Both the position numbers and the translations under genes were made by a program. Below the pieces are notes generated by a model that saw only the letters and a list, made by a program, of their open reading frames with translations, was not told the DNA's origin and did not search any database. Positions 60,423-64,000 of a stretch of 64,000 bases of DNA are shown in pieces (positions within the stretch are counted from its first letter, which is position 1; every line of letters starts with the position of its first letter). Source of the DNA: RUG563 sp045589355 (GTDB taxonomy: Bacteria > Bacillota > Clostridia > Christensenellales > Aristaeellaceae); assembly GCA_045589355.1 (NCBI GenBank), contig JAZNOW010000074.1, positions 1 to 64,000 on the forward strand. The letters run 5' to 3'.

Positions 60423-60506
60423 TTCTTCCACCTCTTTTCCTTCTTCCATTAGCATGCGGAAAAGCAGGGATTTCATGATGGGAAAGAATGGCGAAAGAGC
60501 ACATTT

Positions 60507-60558
60507 TTTATCTTCTTTCTTCCTTTCCTTGACAAACCAAACCCTTCCAACTTATAAT
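60507..60558. promoter_or_regulatory. Overlapping divergent promoters for lonB and the secreted-protein gene
   Basis: Plus: TTGACA (60529-60534), 18-bp spacer, TATAAT (60553-60558), 81 bp before ATG60639. Minus: TTGTCA (60535-60530), 17-bp spacer, GATAAA (60512-60507). The two -35 hexamers overlap by five bases. The minus -10 is weaker; no forespore-type promoter was seen for lonB. Confidence 0.55.
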
Positions 60559-60638
60559 AGAAAAAACGCATGTTTATCACGTTTTTTTCATCCATGATTC
60601 CCCGCAAAAATTACAATATCCATTCAGGAGGCACACAA

Positions 60639-61820
60639 ATGAAAAAGAAGCTGCTCTTCATGTCGGTCGTTGCCCTTTTCCTTTGCCTGGCAGCCCTTCC
60701 TGCCCTGGCATACGGCATCAGCGGCACGGCAACGGGCTCTGTGGATATCCGCTATGAAAACTTGCAGTTTGCGCCGGTCACCGGCACCAGCTTTACCGAA
60801 GGCATGGTGCCCTGGTATTGCAGCGTCAAATTGTCTCCCCAGAACGATAAGGAATGGCAATCCTATTATTCCACGGACGTGGGCCGTTTCACCCAGGTGC
60901 GCGTGGTCCTTTACCGGCTCAACGGCAGCCTGTACGGCGGCACCGCATGGCAAAGCTACTGGCGCACCCTGTCCGCCAAAGGCTATGACAAGGTGCGTGA
61001 AGCTTCTTTCTCCGACGGCGGCCTGGTTCAGCTGCCTGCCGGCAACTACCGCATCAGCCTGGAAACTTTGTGGAACGGCGCAACGGGCGAAAACTACACC
61101 ACCGTCTGCTCCAATGATTTTGTGGTGAACCCCAAGCCCACGCCCCTGCCCACCGCCACCCCGGCGCCCCAGTACGCCACGGTGACCCTCCTGCACCAGG
61201 CATCCGGCACCGGCCAGATCCTCTACCAGATGGATATCACCGCCATGCCCGGCAACCAGAACTTCTACCCCGCCTGGGCCCATCAGGATTATTCCCTGGT
61301 CAGCAACAGCTGCGTGCAGCTTTATGTGCAGGCCAATAACCATTACTACGTCACGTTCCTCTACGCAAAGAACAACATCACCCCCCAGCCCACCCGTGTG
61401 CCCACCCCTGTGCCCACACCCCGGCCCACGCCCAAGCCCACCCGTGTGCCCACGCCCAGGCCTGCCACCCCCGAACCCGGCCAGGCGTACGATCCTGAAA
61501 ATCCCTTCCTCTACGGCATCCGGGAGTACGATTACTGCATGGCCCCGGAATACTGTGTGGATCCCGAACAGGAGCCCTGGAACTACTGCTACCTTTACTC
61601 CAAGGCCAGCGATATCAACGGCCGCAACATGGGCCGCTACGATAAGGGCCAGGTGGTGAAGGTGATCAAGTACAACGGCGGCAACCACGGCAAATGGAAT
61701 TACTGCTACGTGATGACCAAGGACAACAAGCTGGGCTATATGCACGATTATGCCCTCAAGCCCATCGAGGAAAGCCAGGTGTACTACAACATGTACATCC
61801 TCAACAACGGCGTAAAATAA
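60639..61820 (+). CDS. Secreted multidomain protein with conserved C-terminal SH3-like domain (paralog 1)
   Basis: A 393-residue exported protein. Signal peptide about 1-24 (LLFMSVVALFLCLAALPALA), an N-terminal beta domain (about 26-165) with aromatic-rich strands, a second beta domain (about 178-245, YATVTLLHQASGTGQILYQMD), a Pro/Thr linker (about 246-283, repeated PTPVPTPRPTPKPT units) and a conserved 92-residue domain (about 284-375) ending GYMHDYALKP. The last domain shares 77 of 92 residues with the gene at 62596. Its YCYL...LGYMHDY pattern resembles SH3-like wall-binding folds. I do not recognise the whole protein. GGAGGC precedes the ATG. Confidence 0.75.
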   Translation: MKKKLLFMSVVALFLCLAALPALAYGISGTATGSVDIRYENLQFAPVTGTSFTEGMVPWYCSVKLSPQNDKEWQSYYSTDVGRFTQVRVVLYRLNGSLYGGTAWQSYWRTLSAKGYDKVREASFSDGGLVQLPAGNYRISLETLWNGATGENYTTVCSNDFVVNPKPTPLPTATPAPQYATVTLLHQASGTGQILYQMDITAMPGNQNFYPAWAHQDYSLVSNSCVQLYVQANNHYYVTFLYAKNNITPQPTRVPTPVPTPRPTPKPTRVPTPRPATPEPGQAYDPENPFLYGIREYDYCMAPEYCVDPEQEPWNYCYLYSKASDINGRNMGRYDKGQVVKVIKYNGGNHGKWNYCYVMTKDNKLGYMHDYALKPIEESQVYYNMYILNNGVK

Positions 61821-61832
61821 TCAGCAAACAAA

Positions 61833-61873
61833 AAACCGCCCTGCATGATGCATGTCATGCAGGGCGGTTTTTT
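61833..61873. terminator. Bidirectional terminator shared by paralog 1 and the XRE gene
   Basis: A 16-bp perfect stem (61833-61848 with 61855-61870), 6-nt loop, A-run before and T-run after. The core of the hairpin reappears almost unchanged at 63791-63824. Confidence 0.92.
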
Positions 61874-61894
61874 ACTTCAACAACATTATCTTCC

Positions 61895-62140
61895 TTATTC
61901 TTCTTTTCGTTTTCTTTCACTCTGGTCCAGTTCTCTGGGTTCATCTGTAAGCCCCACCAAATAATCAGACGACAATCCATAAAATTTACACAGCGTAACC
62001 AAATCTTCTATTTTCAATTCAGCACGCCCATTTTCAATATGGCTGTAACCTTGCTGAGATTTCTGGATCACCTTCCCAACGTCCTGCTGAGATAAATCCT
62101 TATCTTCTCCTATTTCCCTCAGCCGTTTCCGATAATCCAT
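61895..62140 (-). CDS. XRE-family transcriptional regulator
   Basis: An 81-residue Cro/CI-type helix-turn-helix protein. The HTH_3 domain (about 5-62) contains LREIGEDKDLSQQDVGKVIQKSQQGYSHIENGRAELKIEDLVTLCKFYGLSSDYLVGL. A charged tail follows (DEPRELDQSERKRKEE). It has GAGGTG before the ATG. It is divergent from the lipoprotein/paralog 2 unit, and two ACTCA-N5-TGAGT repeats lie between, which is the layout of a repressor acting on its own and the facing promoter. AT-rich codons, as in the genes it faces. Its transcription is stopped by the hairpin at 61833. Confidence 0.9.
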   Translation of the reverse strand: MDYRKRLREIGEDKDLSQQDVGKVIQKSQQGYSHIENGRAELKIEDLVTLCKFYGLSSDYLVGLTDEPRELDQSERKRKEE

Positions 62141-62168
62141 TCATCTCACCTCATGAGCAATTTATCAC

Positions 62169-62213
62169 ACTCACAATATGAGTATTGACAATTACTCAAA
62201 GATTGAGTATAAT
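62169..62213 (+). promoter_or_regulatory. Consensus promoter with two ACTCA-N5-TGAGT operators
   Basis: TTGACA (62185-62190), 17-bp spacer, TATAAT (62208-62213). Operator 1 at 62169-62183 lies upstream of the -35; operator 2 at 62194-62208 fills the spacer and touches the -10. The centres are 25 bp apart. A weak divergent promoter TTGTCA-N18-TGATAA (minus strand, 62191-62162) would serve the XRE gene and is also covered. Confidence 0.8.
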
Positions 62214-62271
62214 AATGTAAAAAAATTACAAAGGTTGTGATTATATTGGGGGCCCTAAATAGGAGGCGTAT

Positions 62272-62574
62272 TTGTTTGCATTATTGTTGCTATTGCTTGC
62301 CATAGCATTATGCACGACAGGATGCTCACCAAAGAATCAATTGGTTGGCCATTGGGCACAAGAGAATCAGGTAAATTGGCCCTACAGCATGATTTTGTAC
62401 GAAAACGGCTCGGCAAGTTTCGACGGAATGTCCGGCACATGGCACGCCGACAACGGAAAACTGTATCTTCAGAATATCTTATTCTCCGAAGATTACGACT
62501 ACTACATTTCGAACAACAAGTTGTATCTGAAAGGTGAATATTACGAAGGATACGACGAATATGTCAAACGATAA
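62272..62574 (+). CDS. Small lipoprotein-like protein
   Basis: A 100-residue exported protein beginning with TTG62272, five nt after a perfect AGGAGG; no ATG fits. N-terminal hydrophobic segment (about 3-15, ALLLLLLAIALC) ending TTGCS, a poor but possible lipobox with Cys18. The mature part, LVGHWAQENQVNWPYSMILYENGSASFDGMSGTWHADNGKLYLQN, resembles the small beta-barrel DUF5640-type proteins (WxG...GTW...L.L). It faces the XRE gene and is followed after 21 bp by paralog 2, likely co-transcribed. AT-rich. Confidence 0.7.
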   Translation: MFALLLLLLAIALCTTGCSPKNQLVGHWAQENQVNWPYSMILYENGSASFDGMSGTWHADNGKLYLQNILFSEDYDYYISNNKLYLKGEYYEGYDEYVKR

Positions 62575-62595
62575 ATATGCAATGGAGGTCTCATC

Positions 62596-63771
62596 ATGAA
62601 AAGAACAGTATCATTTCTGTTAGTATTGGCCATTCTCTTCAGCATGGCGGTAACACCGGGTTTAGCGGATGTTTCGTTTTATTGGGGAAACTATAGTTCA
62701 CCTTATACTTACGATGCCAAATTTGGCACAAGTGGTAATAGTGATCGTGGAACTATATTCTTCGTTGATTCTGATGGTAAGGCAAATATCAAGCTTAAGC
62801 AAGAAAAAGGTGTTTCGAAATATAGTCCCTTCGCGCTGATATGGAACTCATATCCAACCGAAGAAGAATGGGGTAAATTCGAAATTGGTATCTACCATGA
62901 GGATGGATCAGGATATACTGTTCGATGGGAAGATGCATCTTTCTTTGATCGTTCTTACACCATTGATTTAAACAAAACTGGATACTACTACATCTACATT
63001 CGCCCTTATTCAAGTGATGAAATGACAGCCACATATAAGTATGATGAATTTCTCGAATGGGTAACCCCAGCAAAATGGGAGATTAATAGCAAGAAGAACT
63101 GTACTATTACCACCAGTTCACCTTTCAGCAAACCTTCCTCTTCTTCCTCCTCTTCCTCTTCTGGCCAGTCTCAATCAACCCCCAAATACGCAGATGTGCA
63201 AATTATTCATTGGTCTTCCACATCGAACGGCAAGGTTCTGTACGAAATTACCGTTAAATTACCTACAGGTTATCAAGCAATCACCCCATACTGGACAAGC
63301 AGTAATTATGAATTGACCAGCGATTACACAGTATACTATGATGTAGAATACGGTAAAACAAATGCTGTTTATTTCAATTATACAGAAGTGAGCAATAGCA
63401 GTTCGTCTTCCAACAACAACTCTAACAACAATTCCTCCAGCAACAATTCTTCCAATAACAATAGCAATGGCAACAGCTATGATCCTAATAATCCTTTCCT
63501 CTATGGTATTGAAGAATATGAATACTGCTTGGCACCTGAATACCGTGTAGATCCTGAACAGAAACCTTGGAATTACTGCTATCTGTATTCAGAGGCAAGC
63601 GATATCAACGGCAGAAACATGGGCAGATATGATAAGGGCGAAGTGGTAAAGGTTATTGAATACTACGGTGGCAATCACGGCAGGTTCAACTATTGTTATG
63701 TGATTACCCAGGATAATAAGCTTGGCTACATCCACGATTATGCCCTGAAGCCTGTTGACGAAGGATTCTGA
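62596..63771 (+). CDS. Secreted multidomain protein with conserved C-terminal SH3-like domain (paralog 2)
   Basis: A 391-residue exported protein: signal peptide about 1-24 (VSFLLVLAILFSMAVTPGLA), an N-terminal beta domain (about 26-180), a Ser-rich linker (about 176-192), a second beta domain (about 194-262, YADVQIIHWSSTSNGKVLYE), a Ser/Asn linker (about 265-292) and the conserved 92-residue domain ending GYIHDYALKP. The last domain is 84 percent identical to paralog 1; the second beta domain is only weakly similar, and the linkers differ. Codons are AT-rich (contrast paralog 1). GGAGGT precedes the ATG. The function is unknown; extracellular wall binding is inferred. Confidence 0.75.
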   Translation: MKRTVSFLLVLAILFSMAVTPGLADVSFYWGNYSSPYTYDAKFGTSGNSDRGTIFFVDSDGKANIKLKQEKGVSKYSPFALIWNSYPTEEEWGKFEIGIYHEDGSGYTVRWEDASFFDRSYTIDLNKTGYYYIYIRPYSSDEMTATYKYDEFLEWVTPAKWEINSKKNCTITTSSPFSKPSSSSSSSSSGQSQSTPKYADVQIIHWSSTSNGKVLYEITVKLPTGYQAITPYWTSSNYELTSDYTVYYDVEYGKTNAVYFNYTEVSNSSSSSNNNSNNNSSSNNSSNNNSNGNSYDPNNPFLYGIEEYEYCLAPEYRVDPEQKPWNYCYLYSEASDINGRNMGRYDKGEVVKVIEYYGGNHGRFNYCYVITQDNKLGYIHDYALKPVDEGF

Positions 63772-63790
63772 TTCTCATTATTCAAACAAA

Positions 63791-63827
63791 ACCGCCCTGC
63801 ATGATGCATGTCATGCAGGGCGTTCTT
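63791..63827 (+). terminator. Terminator after paralog 2, near-copy of 61833-61873
   Basis: A 12-bp perfect stem (63793-63804 with 63811-63822), 6-nt loop, followed by TTCTTT. The 30-nt core equals that of the hairpin at 61836-61867; only the outer base pairs differ. Confidence 0.85.
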
Positions 63828-63842
63828 TATGCTGTTTTCAGT

Positions 63843-64000
63843 TTAACCTTCATACCCTCTGGGGTTTTGCTTCTGCCAGTTCCAGGCATCCCGGCACATG
63901 GCGTAAAGATCGCGCTTGGCTTCCCAGCCCAGCAGTTCCTTTGCCTTTTTCGGGTCGGCATAGCACACGCTGATATCGCCGGGGCGGCGGGGCGTTACCT
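63843..64000 (-). CDS. galE: UDP-glucose 4-epimerase, C-terminal end (partial)
   Basis: The minus-strand frame is open from the window edge to TAA at 63845-63843, about 52 residues. It reads VTPRRPGDISVCYADPKKAKELLGWEAKRDLYAMCRDAWNWQKQNPRGYEG. This matches the C-terminal signature of GalE-type epimerases (RRPGDI...YADPxKAxxxLGWxAxRxLxxMCxDAWxWQxxNPxGY). It interconverts UDP-glucose and UDP-galactose for polysaccharides. The active site lies outside the window. Confidence 0.88.
   Translation of the reverse strand, partial: VTPRRPGDISVCYADPKKAKELLGWEAKRDLYAMCRDAWNWQKQNPRGYEG

Overview
The window looks like a chromosomal segment of a GC-rich, low-oxygen-adapted Firmicute in class Clostridia, probably a gut lineage. 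The grounds are a T-box riboswitch ahead of thrS, a MurE with the DNPR motif of meso-diaminopimelate-adding enzymes, a PASTA-containing SpoVD/FtsI-type penicillin-binding protein, MutS2, a tandem lon/lonB pair (lonB is characteristic of spore formers), PadR and DUF2812 proteins, and strong Shine-Dalgarno sequences before nearly every gene. Genus cannot be decided from the sequence. Most genes are GC-rich with GCC/GGC/GAA-type codons. Three patches are clearly more AT-rich: the GNAT gene near 9.1-9.9 kb, the IS200 element plus its neighbour at 21.7-23.2 kb, and 61.9-63.8 kb.

Layout. 1-8.9 kb: the 3' end of a MazG-like NTP pyrophosphohydrolase gene, then a co-oriented run: cyclophilin, zapA, a U32 protein, mutS2, a response regulator and histidine kinase, ispE. 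9-14.7 kb: an AT-rich acetyltransferase, a secreted amidase divergent from a metallophosphoesterase and a DUF362 ferredoxin-like protein, a 450-bp gene-free stretch of hairpin repeats, then DUF2812 and PadR. 14.9-21.7 kb: a heterodimeric ABC exporter, then a three-gene unit encoding a secreted phosphodiester glycosidase, an Lgt-like membrane protein and a secreted RCC1-repeat protein. 21.7-23.4 kb: an IS200 insertion, a DUF6994 gene and another hairpin repeat. 23.4-28.8 kb: sfsA divergent from a glycerophosphodiester/glycerol-3-phosphate operon (two flavoproteins, DUF1667, HAD phosphatase, GDPD). 28.9-38.9 kb: T-box-thrS, an orphan zinc-binding lipoprotein-like protein, a SWIM/SNF2 helicase, a DUF5711 protein, hemW and a five-SH3 secreted protein.

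38.9-52.9 kb (minus strand): ogt and a remodelled division and cell-wall cluster, transcribed in the order mraZ-ftsL-pbp-murE-mraY-murD, then ftsW-murA-ftsQ, then ftsA-ftsZ. rsmH, murF, murG, murC and ddl are absent from it. 53.3-60.4 kb: a metallophosphoesterase, a zinc-ribbon protein, a secreted CAP-domain protein, a small unknown protein, engB, lon and lonB. 60.6-63.8 kb: two secreted proteins sharing a conserved 92-residue C-terminal domain and almost identical terminators, with an XRE repressor and a small lipoprotein between them. The window ends in the 3' end of a galE-like gene on the minus strand.

The best candidates for undescribed biology are the duplicated secreted-protein module at 60.6-63.8 kb with its XRE switch, the glycosidase/Lgt-like/RCC1 operon at 18.5-21.7 kb, and the dispersed double-hairpin repeat family at 13.4-13.8 and 23.3 kb. 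No rRNA, tRNA or CRISPR array was recognised.
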